Source of the DNA: Vicia villosa
Lineage: Eukaryota > Streptophyta > Magnoliopsida > Fabales > Fabaceae
DNA: 64,000 nt
Direction: 5' to 3'
NCBI RefSeq assembly: GCF_029867415.1
Contig: NC_081185.1
Coordinates: 47,376,766 to 47,440,765, forward strand
The notes under the pieces were generated by a model. The model saw only the letters and a program-made list of their open reading frames with translations, made no database searches and was not told the origin of the DNA. Positions 42,671-54,828 of the stretch are shown here, piece after piece (within the stretch, counting starts at the first letter, position 1; every line of letters begins with the position of its first letter). A program made the position numbers and the translations under genes.

Positions 42671-44193
42671 GAAATGGAGAGTGTGAATGGTGTCTAGAAA
42701 CTGATAATCGTGGAGGTGATGAGAATATATAGAGGTTGAGAGAGTAGAATTCAGTTGAAGGAGGAGATTCTGAGCCATTGGATTAGAGGGAGTTAGTTAT
42801 GAGATCAAGGGTGAGGATTGAGTTAAGTGGAGAGGTTAGTTACATTCTGTTATAGGTTGTTATGTAGGTTAGTTAGGTTGAAATGAAAACTGTTAGAAAG
42901 TGAGGAAAAGTTAGTTAGGGGAATTGTAGTTAGTTTTCTGTTTGAGTTTGGTTATAGTCAGTTATATATCAGTAAGAAAACCGTTCCATTTAATTAACAG
43001 GCTAGTTTGAATGTCACTGATTTTGAACAAACTATGTGGTGATGAGTAATGCTGAATTAAGTGGCTGATTTCTTTTCTTGAATTCTGGATTCAAATTTTC
43101 CTGTAGAAATAGGCTGCTTGCACTTCATTTGATTCTTGCTTGCCTTGAACCTGTGTTATGAGCTGTTTCTTCTGATTTTTTTTTATTTGTTCTTGTTGTG
43201 CAATGCTGGACTGTTGTGTGCAGGGACTATTAGCAGGGCTGAATCATGAGACTGAAATTGATTTTTTTTGTTTTGATATGCAGGTTCTGATTTGCACTTG
43301 AATTGGTGGCATGCGTTGTTTACCGGCGAGTTTTGCCGGAGCTTTAGTATGCATCAGATTTTCCAGAAAGGAAGACTTTGGAGAAGGCCTTAAATCAGAC
43401 ATGGTGCAAAATCTTTACATCTTTGGTGGAGCTGAGAACACAACTGCAGATATATACATATGTATCGGGCAGCAAACTGTTTGATTGAGGCATAGGTTTA
43501 AGATAGCACCATTAGCATCTTGTGTAACTTAAATATAAAACACTTGTGAATCTGTATAATTCTAACTGAAAGGCACCTTTCTTTCCACCTGACTTTCCTT
43601 TTTTCTTTTTAATGTGAATGACACTTGAAGTTGTACCATAGATTTTGTATAAGCTTGGAATTCTAGTGTCTTCATTATGTAATGCACCACTTTGAGAATG
43701 ACTTTGGATGAAACTTGATAATGTCTTGGGAATGGTTAAATCTTGAATGAGCTATCAACTTAAGCTTCCTAATAACACAGAGAATGAGTTATGATCTCAA
43801 GTCCTCTTTTTGAATGATGATCGTATGTTGAATTGGAATTAAATGAAGAATTTTTGTCTTGTAGAACTATTCCATTGGATGAGCATGAGCCATTTTGGAT
43901 TTTGGTGGACTTTGACGGATAAGATCAATAAAAGCCTTGGGTGACTTTTACATTCCCATTTTAATTCTCAATGAAAACCTAAATTAAATCTCCAATTCAA
44001 GTTACCTTGTACTGCAATCAATAAGTAATTGAGAAAGTGACTAGATTCTCGACCCCATGTCCATGTTATTGATTAAATGTTATTGATTAAACGATGCATG
44101 ATATGTTAATGACCTAATGGATACATGCAAATGAAATGTGCATCTTAAGCCAATTAGAAATAAAATTAGATGGGCAAATTTTGGGGTGCAACA
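40993..44193 (-). repeat. Element B 5' LTR, segment 2 (U3 side)
   Basis: Continues 29276-29966 after removal of C and one TSD. Total 3892 bp against 3870 bp in the 3' LTR; the difference is mostly a longer (GA)n run at about 42628-42668. Begins TGTTGCACCCC at 44193. Confidence 0.93.
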
Positions 44194-45970
44194 AAATGGA
44201 CAAAGAAAAATAGCGGAAACATAAATAATACGTCCAAATGGACAAAGAAAAAATAGCAGAAACATAAATAATATGTCCAAATGGACAAAGAAAAATAGCG
44301 GAAACATAAATAATACGTCCAAATGGACAAAGAAAAAATAGCAGAAATATAAATAATATGTCCAAATGGACAAAGAAAAAATAGCAGAAATATAAATAAT
44401 ATGTCCAAATGGACAAAGAAAAAATAGCAGAAATATAAATAATATGTCCAAATGGACAAAGAAAAAATAGCAGAAATATAAATAATATGTCCTAATGGAC
44501 AAAGAAAAAAATATGAGAAATATAAATAATATGTCCAAATGGACAAAGAAAAAATAGCAGAAATATAAATAATACGTCCAAATGGACAAAGAAAAAATTG
44601 CAGAAATATAAATAATATGTCCAAATGGACAAAGAAAAAATAGCAGAAATATAAATAATATGTCCAAATGGACAAAGAAAAAATAGCAGAAATATAAATA
44701 ATATGTCCAAATGGACAAAGAAAAAATAGTAGAAATATAAATAATATGTCCAAATGGACAAAGAAAAAAATAGCACAAATATAAATAATATGTCCAAATA
44801 GACAAAGAAAAAATAGCAGAAATATAAATAATATGTCCAAATGGACAAAGAAAAAATAGCAGAAATATAAATAATATGTCCAAATGGACAAAGAAAAAAT
44901 AGCAGAAATATAAATAATATGTCCAAATGGACAAAGAAAAAAAAAAGACAGAAACATAAATAATATGTCCAAATGGACAAAGAAAAAATGACAGAAACAT
45001 AAATAATATGTCCAAATGGACAAAGAAAAAAAACAGAAACATAAATAATATGTCCAAATGGACAAAGAAAAAAATGACAGAAACATAAATAATATGTCCA
45101 AATGGACAAAGAGAAAATAACAGAAACATAAATTATATGAATGATAAAATAAAGTATAAAGCAAGAAATATAAAGAACAATATAATAAAATGCGGAATTT
45201 AAAGTTAATTGTTAGTATGTTAGCACGCGAATCATCTTGAAGCTAGTCAAGTATATCCACGATGTTAGTAAAGATCGATGGTGAGTGAATGATGATCTCG
45301 GATTTAAAGTTAATGAAAATTTACCAGAAGCTTGATAGAATCATAGCGACTACACGATAAATTTCCAAAAGTCTTAAATCAACTGCATACAATCTCTGCC
45401 ATATTTGATCTTTTATTCCAATTCTGGACAAAGGAAAAAGATAAGAAATAATATCAAATAATATACAAAAATAAATATAAAACAAATTAAACTTAATTCA
45501 TTCTTTTTGTGATTTTTTGGAATTGATTTTAAGTTAATTAACAAGCTAATTAAACAAATAATTATACAAATAATTAAAATTAACAAGAAAAATATTATTT
45601 TATATGTCAAAAATTAGATTATAAAAAATATAAAGCTAAATCTAAAAGGAAAATATTTTTGGAGTTTTTTGATTGGATGAAAATAATTAAAAAAAAGCAA
45701 TATTTACATAATTACTAATTAATTAAGCAAAATAAATTAATTATGAAAAAGAAATAAAATATTTTTATGTTAAAAATTAAATAAACATTTTATCTTCTTA
45801 AAACTAAAATTAAAACATTTTTTTTGAGAAATTGAAAATATGCATAAATATGGAGTTTTTAATTCATGAACTCCTAACACTACTACATATTAAAAATTAC
45901 ATTGTACTTACTCTATGATGTCCCAAGAGTGAAATAGAGTGATTGAAATTGATTGAAAGTGGCTATTTGA
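44077..45970. repeat. 1.9-kb tandem duplication, copy 1
   Basis: Repeated at 45972-47865 with period 1895 and no difference noticed. The unit joins the last 117 bp of the B LTR to A LTR sequence (array plus AT-rich part), so it arose after B inserted. One extra T at 45971 marks the junction. Confidence 0.92.
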
Positions 45971-48900
45971 TATGTTATTGATTAAACGATGCATGATATG
46001 TTAATGACCTAATGGATACATGCAAATGAAATGTGCATCTTAAGCCAATTAGAAATAAAATTAGATGGGCAAATTTTGGGGTGCAACAAAATGGACAAAG
46101 AAAAATAGCGGAAACATAAATAATACGTCCAAATGGACAAAGAAAAAATAGCAGAAACATAAATAATATGTCCAAATGGACAAAGAAAAATAGCGGAAAC
46201 ATAAATAATACGTCCAAATGGACAAAGAAAAAATAGCAGAAATATAAATAATATGTCCAAATGGACAAAGAAAAAATAGCAGAAATATAAATAATATGTC
46301 CAAATGGACAAAGAAAAAATAGCAGAAATATAAATAATATGTCCAAATGGACAAAGAAAAAATAGCAGAAATATAAATAATATGTCCTAATGGACAAAGA
46401 AAAAAATATGAGAAATATAAATAATATGTCCAAATGGACAAAGAAAAAATAGCAGAAATATAAATAATACGTCCAAATGGACAAAGAAAAAATTGCAGAA
46501 ATATAAATAATATGTCCAAATGGACAAAGAAAAAATAGCAGAAATATAAATAATATGTCCAAATGGACAAAGAAAAAATAGCAGAAATATAAATAATATG
46601 TCCAAATGGACAAAGAAAAAATAGTAGAAATATAAATAATATGTCCAAATGGACAAAGAAAAAAATAGCACAAATATAAATAATATGTCCAAATAGACAA
46701 AGAAAAAATAGCAGAAATATAAATAATATGTCCAAATGGACAAAGAAAAAATAGCAGAAATATAAATAATATGTCCAAATGGACAAAGAAAAAATAGCAG
46801 AAATATAAATAATATGTCCAAATGGACAAAGAAAAAAAAAAGACAGAAACATAAATAATATGTCCAAATGGACAAAGAAAAAATGACAGAAACATAAATA
46901 ATATGTCCAAATGGACAAAGAAAAAAAACAGAAACATAAATAATATGTCCAAATGGACAAAGAAAAAAATGACAGAAACATAAATAATATGTCCAAATGG
47001 ACAAAGAGAAAATAACAGAAACATAAATTATATGAATGATAAAATAAAGTATAAAGCAAGAAATATAAAGAACAATATAATAAAATGCGGAATTTAAAGT
47101 TAATTGTTAGTATGTTAGCACGCGAATCATCTTGAAGCTAGTCAAGTATATCCACGATGTTAGTAAAGATCGATGGTGAGTGAATGATGATCTCGGATTT
47201 AAAGTTAATGAAAATTTACCAGAAGCTTGATAGAATCATAGCGACTACACGATAAATTTCCAAAAGTCTTAAATCAACTGCATACAATCTCTGCCATATT
47301 TGATCTTTTATTCCAATTCTGGACAAAGGAAAAAGATAAGAAATAATATCAAATAATATACAAAAATAAATATAAAACAAATTAAACTTAATTCATTCTT
47401 TTTGTGATTTTTTGGAATTGATTTTAAGTTAATTAACAAGCTAATTAAACAAATAATTATACAAATAATTAAAATTAACAAGAAAAATATTATTTTATAT
47501 GTCAAAAATTAGATTATAAAAAATATAAAGCTAAATCTAAAAGGAAAATATTTTTGGAGTTTTTTGATTGGATGAAAATAATTAAAAAAAAGCAATATTT
47601 ACATAATTACTAATTAATTAAGCAAAATAAATTAATTATGAAAAAGAAATAAAATATTTTTATGTTAAAAATTAAATAAACATTTTATCTTCTTAAAACT
47701 AAAATTAAAACATTTTTTTTGAGAAATTGAAAATATGCATAAATATGGAGTTTTTAATTCATGAACTCCTAACACTACTACATATTAAAAATTACATTGT
47801 ACTTACTCTATGATGTCCCAAGAGTGAAATAGAGTGATTGAAATTGATTGAAAGTGGCTATTTGAATGAGTCTTGATTTTTACAAGTTTCTCGAAACTTT
47901 TGCAAAAAAATATAAACTTAAGCTATGACTTTGTGGTGATTGTTGTTGTTCTTTGTGTTCCTCCCCCTTTTTTTCCTCTCTTGAATGAAGAAAATGAAGC
48001 TCTATTTATAGGCAAATGATTTGATCTTGAACCCTTGCAAGTTGGAATTTTCATGATTGATTTTGTGGAAAAAATATGATAATGGAATATTTTCAATGAG
48101 TGCATTTCTTAACCATGGTTAAAACATTCAAGTATTATTCTCTTCAATCTTGCAATAATATATTTAAGCATCTTGAATGATCATTGCTTGCATCACATGA
48201 GCATCTTGGATAATATCTTTGAATTATCTCACTTTAATTAAACTTTAAATGAATAAAATTTAATTAAAATGAAATAAAAGTGTCATGAATCATGGATAGG
48301 TCGTGGATGCCCTTTAGACATATGGGAATCAAGATTGAATCACAAAAGAATTGGCCTTTTTGAAAAAAAAATCAAATTTTGGTCATTACTTGTTTCATTC
48401 ATTTTTCCAAAAAGGGTCAACTTCATTAAGGCATATCTCCCTCAATTTTGATCCTATGAAAGTGTTCTTTTACTTTTTGGAAAGCCCAAGATGTCCTCTA
48501 CAAGCCACTTTGGAAGCGTTTTTGCATTTGGAGAAGTTATCTTGATGATATGGGCTTTGACAAAAAAACTGCTTTTTGTTGACTTTGAAAATGACCTGTA
48601 ATGTTTTGGCTTATATCTCTTAGGCGGAAGCATTTCTTGACCTTGGTCCCAACATCAAAGTTGTAGAGAATTGAATTTCCTTGAGAATAAGATTTGATTG
48701 GAATTTTTCTGATAAATTATGAGAGAGTTATGGTCGGTCAAAGTTCAGTTGACTTTTAGGTAAAAAACTCTAATTTTGCAATTTTGAGTTTTGTCGATTT
48801 CTGAACTTTTCTTGATGAATTATGATCAACCATTGATCACATGATGAATCTTTTGACAAAATATGGATGTTGACAAAAAATTGCATTTTTGACTGTCTGT

Positions 48901-50550
48901 TGACTTTTTGGTCAAACTGGTCGTCTGTTGACTGTTTGAGCTGTTGACTGTGCGTCTGAGCGAATCGAAGTTTGAAAATTTGCCTGGTGGTACTTTGAGA
49001 CATATGGAGATCCATGAAATCCATTTGAGGTCTCAAAAACTCGTTCTCCTGAAAAAAAATAAAAACCCTAGTTAGGGACTGTTTGTGTAGGAGACAGTTA
49101 GGCGTACCTGATTTTTATGCAGTGTTGAGTCTCTGTTGATCACGTGATTATCAGAAGACTTCTAGAACAAAATCTTGGAAATTTGAAGTGCGAAAAATTG
49201 ATTTGACTGATGGTACAAACACGGAGAATTGCGCTGGTAGCGGGTTTGACTGGTAACTAGCTGTCCGGGTATTAACGTAACAGTTAAAGTGAAAACTTAA
49301 CAGTTAAAGTCAATATTTTCTTTTTGTTTTTTGTTGTGTTAATGGTGAGAAATTATTTACATGGTTTGTTAGAAAAACACAAATATAATAAATAACTAAA
49401 ATACACTGTACGCGAACAAAATTACCGTCAATAATAAGATTGAAAGGGATTTAATGCATAGAAAAATAAATATTTATCTAGCAATAAACACACATAATAT
49501 TATCTTACTAGTTAAACGACGGTATAATAGATAGTGTAATACTTAATACTGACAGTACAAATATTACCTAAACAAAACGTAGTGAACAGTACGGTAAACA
49601 TAAAGAACGGTACATTCTAAAAAACAGAAGATACGACAAACTTTACATATGACGATCAATAATCCATGCTATGAACAACAGAAAATAGATGATCGGAAGT
49701 GTAACCATCGCAGGTCCGCATTTTTCAGGACTATGCAGACAGAAGAAGGACATGATCACCGTAAAAATAGTGATGACTATAAGAAAAAGTGTATCCATCC
49801 ACTTTGCCATTTTTGCCGGGAAAGAAGTGAAAATAATTATGAGATAGAAGTTCGAGAAATTTGGGAGATGAGTGAAATTTGATGTGAGAATTTATGGAAA
49901 AAATGAGGAGTATTTATAGAGTGAAAAGAAAGAGATAGAGACGTTGGAAATGGAGTGTTACCGTTTTGAATAGTAGTAGGATTTGAAAAAAAGTATGGTA
50001 GGTTTTGAAAAGAAAAGGGGTGTAGAATAAAGCTAGGATTTGATTTGAAAGAAAGAGATTTGAAAAGAAAGGAAGATATTTGAAAAGAGAGAAAGAGATT
50101 TTGAAAAAATAATATAGTATAAAAAATAAAAATTAGTGGGAAATAAAACCAATAATAATTTAATTGTTACCAGTATAATCTGAAACCCGGACTCCGCGCC
50201 TGCAAATTTTAATTCTGTACCAACTGCGTCAGCATTATTTATCTGAAACTAAATCTCAAATAAACAGTGTATGAAGTGATAAACAGTATTTGGCGTTTAT
50301 GTAAGAATAAATTTAACAGCGAACCAAAATACTGTATAAAAAATTCTAAAAATTGAGTATTTATAAAATCAGGATATTTATGAAATAAAAATCCAAGATT
50401 GTATAAAACTCCAAATTTTTAGACAGAAGTCTGTTGACTTCTCTTTTTTTTAAAAAAAAAAAAACGCAGGCAAATTTTGGGGTATAACAATAATGATCAT
50501 AACACTTAGAAAATGATGGGATCTCAGAGGTCAAAAATTGGGGTGCAACA
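44194..50550 (-). repeat. Element A 5' LTR, segment 2
   Basis: Starts at the TSD AAATG after B and ends at the LTR start TGTTGCACCCC (50550). It includes two copies of the array caused by a tandem duplication, TATA boxes at 48003-48010 and 49911-49918, and the same AT-rich blocks as the 3' LTR. No gene. Confidence 0.88.
45972..47865. repeat. 1.9-kb tandem duplication, copy 2
   Basis: Second copy of 44077-45970. It starts inside the B LTR end (ATGTTATTGATTAAACG) and includes the B/A junction a second time. Confidence 0.92.
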
Positions 50551-52136
50551 CATACCAATCACAAACACAAGTCGAAAGTATGCACCAATAACACAACACA
50601 ATCATAACACCGGAATTCATCCTGACATGTCACAATTTATACAAAGACCATGCAGACTCTTATGCATGTGGTACCATACATGGGATACACCCATCCAACT
50701 GATCTTTTTCATCACCGAGATACAGTTTAACCAGCACAAATTCCACACAATGGGAATTATGCCCACCATTTTGATCCACTTTCATCACTGGGATCCATCA
50801 CCAAAAATGCGTATGAATGAATGCACACATATGACATACTTACAACATCACCAATCCGATGAGCAACATCGTCTCACATAACTCAACATAGTTATCACCA
50901 ATAAGTATGTACATGTATCATGCATCATTCAAAACAAATCAATCATCATTATGCGATCACAACAATCACCACATGATCAAAATGAACAATGTCATTACCA
51001 ATAACTCACCAAAAGCAACACCGAATAATATATTCGATTTCAGCACCATCTACAATTATATCATACATAATTCACACCACATATAACGTCAAATCACAGT
51101 TATATCATTATAACGTCACCACATTGTCACATTAACCAAATCATGCATTCAATGTACAAAACACACCACCAACGAAATAAATCAAGATTTCCAAAATAAA
51201 ATCAAGTTATTGTTGTTTTCTTTACTTTATATTATAGAGTTTTTAATTTAAGAAACAACGTCCAAAACGGCGTCTAAAACGGACTTACGGTTTGAAAATT
51301 AGAGCTGTTTGAAGTTAGAATAGTTTTCAAAACGTGCTGCTGGAAATTTGTACTGGAACCCGGTTCGTCCCACATGGGAACCGGTTCCTGGACCCAAAAA
51401 TGCTATTTTTAACGTTCTAACACAGTGGAACCCGGTTCCTCCCACATGGGAACCGGTTCCCACGAACCCAGAAGCTGAAAAACATGATTTTTAAGACTTT
51501 TATGCATCCCAAACACATACCAACTCATACCATTACGAAATTGATCATCGATAACATCAAAATACTCCAAATACATGATTCTGATGCACAAACAACATAC
51601 CATAACACCATGTAACAATACTACATCATCAATTGCAGTCAATTCATCAAATCATGCATGTCAGTGTTGGAATTTCACAAAACCTAACACCCCAAATAGA
51701 GATTCTAATCCCTTAATTCAATCCTATCATCATCAAAATCATAATACCATATAATTAGAGTAATCACCCCTTACCTGGAATTAGGTTCTTGATTCTCTTT
51801 GAGCTTTGGGGTTTTCCTCCTCCTTGCTCCTCTTCTCTTCTCTTGCTCTTTCACGTACTCTTCAGTTCTCAGACTTCTGTCCCTTTTGTCTCTAACCTTC
51901 TCTTTTCCCAATTTCCTTTATTTTCATCATTTCACTATTTTATTAAAAAAATAAGATAATTAGTTAGTAAGGCCTCTCCATTGGCACCTCCCTTTTTACT
52001 AACTACGTCATGGCCCAATAACAATAATTCCCGTAATTCTTCCAAAAATCCAATTTTAATTACTGAATAATTAAATAATTTCCGAATAATTAATTTAACT
52101 TGATTAAATTAATTCATGAAATTACGGGGTGTTACA
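50551..52136 (-). repeat. Element X 5' LTR, segment 3 of 3 (LTR start)
   Basis: Minus strand begins TGTAACACCCCG at 52136, an inverted match to the LTR end at 2565. It has two modules of paired GGAACCGGTTCC palindromes (51354-51388 and 51427-51460). A purine-rich leader ending CCAGGTAAG (about 51770) looks like a splice donor as in other legume LTRs. No ORF. Confidence 0.7.
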
Positions 52137-52149
52137 TAACTTATACCTT

Positions 52150-52560
52150 AAATATTATTTTGATTTTCTAGAAAGAAGTAATGAAATGCTTTATCATGAA
52201 ATAGCTAATATTAGAAACCTAGATGGAACATGTGATACATGTGTCTCGATGAAAAAGGAAGTAAAAGATTTCCATGAAACCCTGAGTAAAATTGTTGAGG
52301 GGAAAAAACCTTGATTTGATTCTATCAATCAAAGGCTTTCCTTAAATAAAACTGGATTAGGGTTTAAATCTGGTAGAGTACATAGTAAAGAATTTAATAG
52401 AAAGAAAGCAAACTGACCAATCTATATATTCTCTTACTGTAATAAACTTGGCCACTTAGTTTCGTTCTAATATGATAAGTTACGAATGTCTAAAGGTAAT
52501 AATTCTAGACCTCTTAACACTACTAACTCACTAGAATCCAAAAAAAAAATTGGATACCAA
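52150..52560 (+). pseudogene. Decayed Ty1/copia gag fragment
   Basis: Frame-by-frame reading gives a copia gag-like spacer (ERSNEMLYHEIANI; CDTCVSMKKEV) and a ruined zinc knuckle (Y-C-N-K-L-G-H), with several stops. X inserted at its left side (52136). No LTR can be assigned. Confidence 0.55.
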
Positions 52561-53359
52561 AACGGAAAACATAAAGGGTTTTGCAGGGATGCTTAGAAGC
52601 TTTAACGAAGATATATTGCGTATTAAATAAATATATGTAAAGAAAAGATTATACTTTTGGGTGTACAATAGTACCTGTTTGATCCGAAGCTTATGATCCA
52701 AGGATGTCTGTTGCTGGTGTTTATCATAGATTGTGATCAAAGAAAATGTTTGTTGAGGAAGGTCTCAACATCTTATATATGTTATGATTAGTTGACCTCT
52801 TAGAAGGTTGATAAGATAAGTCTATCATGGACTTATCTATCTTGTGTTTAATCATTTCTCGTATCCAATGCTCCAAGTTTGTCATATAACACCTATAATT
52901 ACTATGGCCTCATTTATTGTTAATGGCTTAGGAAATGTTCAATATATATCGTTTGTTTTTGGTAATGCAACTTAATTATTTTTACTGCCCAGATTGATGG
53001 CACTCAACAATATACGCAAGCAGTAGCACAAGGCTGCCAAAACTATCTATACTACCAAAACTGAAAGTTTTATATTTACCCTTCTCACTACTTCTATACT
53101 ACCAAAACTATCTATACTACGAAAAATGAAAGTTTCACATGGTTAATTTTTTGAGTTATTAAAATATGCCCATCTATTCAATAGTAAAGCTTTTTTAACT
53201 AATAATCATGTGCTAACACATATGTGTACTAATTGTCACTCATGGTCTGTGCCACTATATTAACTCCTGATTTTCTAAGTTCGTTATGGTTTAATGCATT
53301 ACCTTCTGTGTTTGACATACATTAATCATCAACTTACTTGAAATTCATGTCCTGTATCA
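52561..53359. other. Unassigned AT-rich stretch
   Basis: I see no gene. A short sequence (CTATACTACCAAAACT) is repeated at about 53045-53130. It could be intron or flank of the Helitron relic to its right. Confidence 0.4.
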
Positions 53360-54828
53360 GTTCTGGAACTGAGTGAAGATGATGTTAAGAATCTAACTCT
53401 AATAGAAATTGAAATTTTACTCCAAGCTAATAGGAGAACACTGGGTGACTTCAAACCAATTCCATATCCGGACGGTTATGTTCTTGAACAGCTAGGAAAT
53501 AGGCTTATCTATGAAGAGAGGAGGTACAATGTTGTTGTTATGAAGTCCGAATTCAAAGCACTTTTCAGAGCTCTAACAGGTTTTAATCTTTGTCTCAATG
53601 CAGTTTATGTGTTGAATTAATGACTGCTGTCTTTTTAATTTTTCTTCTTCAACCACATATTAACAGATGAACAACGTCGTATCTATGGCGAAATCACAAC
53701 AACAGTGGAGGAGTCTTTTTCTTGCATGGCTTTGGGGGCACCGGAAAGACTTACATGTGGAAAACGCTTGCAATGTATGTCTTTGAGATCAAAACATTAA
53801 ATTATATTAACTGTTTCTTCGAGTGGAATAGCGTCTTTATTGTTACCTGGAGATAGAACTGCACATTCTAAGTTCAAACTTCCTGTACCAACTTTGGAAA
53901 ATTTTACTTGCGGGATTGACTATGATGATGATCATGACGAACTACTACGGCAAAGTAAGTTGATTATTATGGATGAGGCCCCGATGGCAAGTAAATTTTG
54001 TTTTGAAGCCTTGGATAAAACTTTGATGGATGTAATGAGTACATATGGTAATTCCACGAAGGTTTTCGGAGGTAAGGTTGTCGTCTTTGGCGGAGATTTC
54101 AAACAAATCTTACCTGTTATTCCTAGAGGGAGTCGATCGGATATTGTTCACTGCGATCAATGCATCTTACATTTGGGATTCAGTCAAGGTCTTGACTCTA
54201 ATTAAAAATATGAGATTGCAAGGAGGTCAAACTGACCAAGAGAAGCAAGATATTGCTGATTTTTCCAAATGGCTTCTAAAACTAGGTGAGGGCAGGATCA
54301 CCAAGCCAAATGAAGGATATGCCGACATTGATATTCCAAGGGACATTTTAATTGAAGAATTCCATGACTCTATTATTGCCATTGTGGATAGTACTTATCC
54401 TTCTTTCTTGGATAATTACCAATATACGACTACCTCCAAAGTCGAGCTATTTTAGCATCAACCATTGAAGTAGTTGATCAAATAACTAATCACATCCTTA
54501 ACTTGATGCCAGGTATTTCTATGACAACAACAATTCTTTATTATCCAGAACATACATAACATCGCATCATTTTTTTCTTCATAACACAGTTACTTTTCCA
54601 CAGGTGAATAGAAGGAATATTATAGTTCTAACACAGTCGACATGTCAGAAATTCATGACAATAGCATCCTTAAGGTTCTAAGTCCTGAATTTCTCAGCTC
54701 TTTGCAAACTTCTGGATTTCCAAACCATCACATCACATTAAAGGTTGGATGCCCAATTATGCTTATGCGGAACATTGATCATTCCGAAGGTTTGTGCAAT
54801 GGTACTAGGTTAATTGTTACTAAAATGG
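53360..54828 (+). pseudogene. Helitron PIF1-type helicase, first part
   Basis: Domains in order: a lead-in (LSEDDVKNLTLIEIE, then FKPIPYPDGYVLEQLGNRL) at 53374-53579; a plausible intron with GT at 53580 and AG at 53666; DEQRRIYGE; Walker A GFGGTGKTYMWKT (about 53730, in a shifted frame); LPGDRTAHSKFKLP (about 53840); Walker B LIIMDEAPMA (about 53960); GGDFKQILPVIPRGSRSD; KNMRLQGGQ; and PNHHITLKVGCPIMLMRN (about 54725). These are RepHel helicase motifs that unwind DNA in rolling-circle transposition. At least four frameshifts make it non-functional. The Rep nuclease half is absent from the window. Confidence 0.85.

Larger units (their letters stand above)
19516..44193 (-). mobile_element. Element B: Ogre/Tat-like Ty3/gypsy element with gag but no pol, host to nested C
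   Basis: TSD AAATG on both sides. 3' LTR 19516-23385, internal 23386-29275, 5' LTR 29276-29966 plus 40993-44193. LTR ends TGTTGCACCCC ... GTGCGCCA. The internal region of about 5.9 kb carries PBS, a full gag, the conserved structured domain, a minisatellite and PPT. No protease, RT, RNase H or integrase is visible in any frame. LTR copies differ by roughly 17 substitutions plus a GA-repeat expansion. Confidence 0.92.
9987..50550 (-). mobile_element. Element A: Ogre/Tat-like Ty3/gypsy element, non-autonomous, host to nested B and C
   Basis: Minus-strand order: 5' LTR (50550 to 44194, then 19515 to 18740 after removing B), PBS, leader, gag remnant, conserved structured domain, minisatellite, PPT, 3' LTR (14743 to 9987). 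LTR ends read TGTTGCACCCC ... GTTTACA. Both LTRs share promoters, the 43-bp array and AT-rich blocks. The internal region is only about 4 kb and has no protease, RT or integrase. By-eye LTR divergence is about 1.5 percent, older than B and C inside it. Confidence 0.85.

Noticed and set aside
10461..47025. Regularly spaced repeats suggesting a CRISPR array
   Set aside because: Units are contiguous tandem repeats without unique spacers, in a plant genome, within LTRs.
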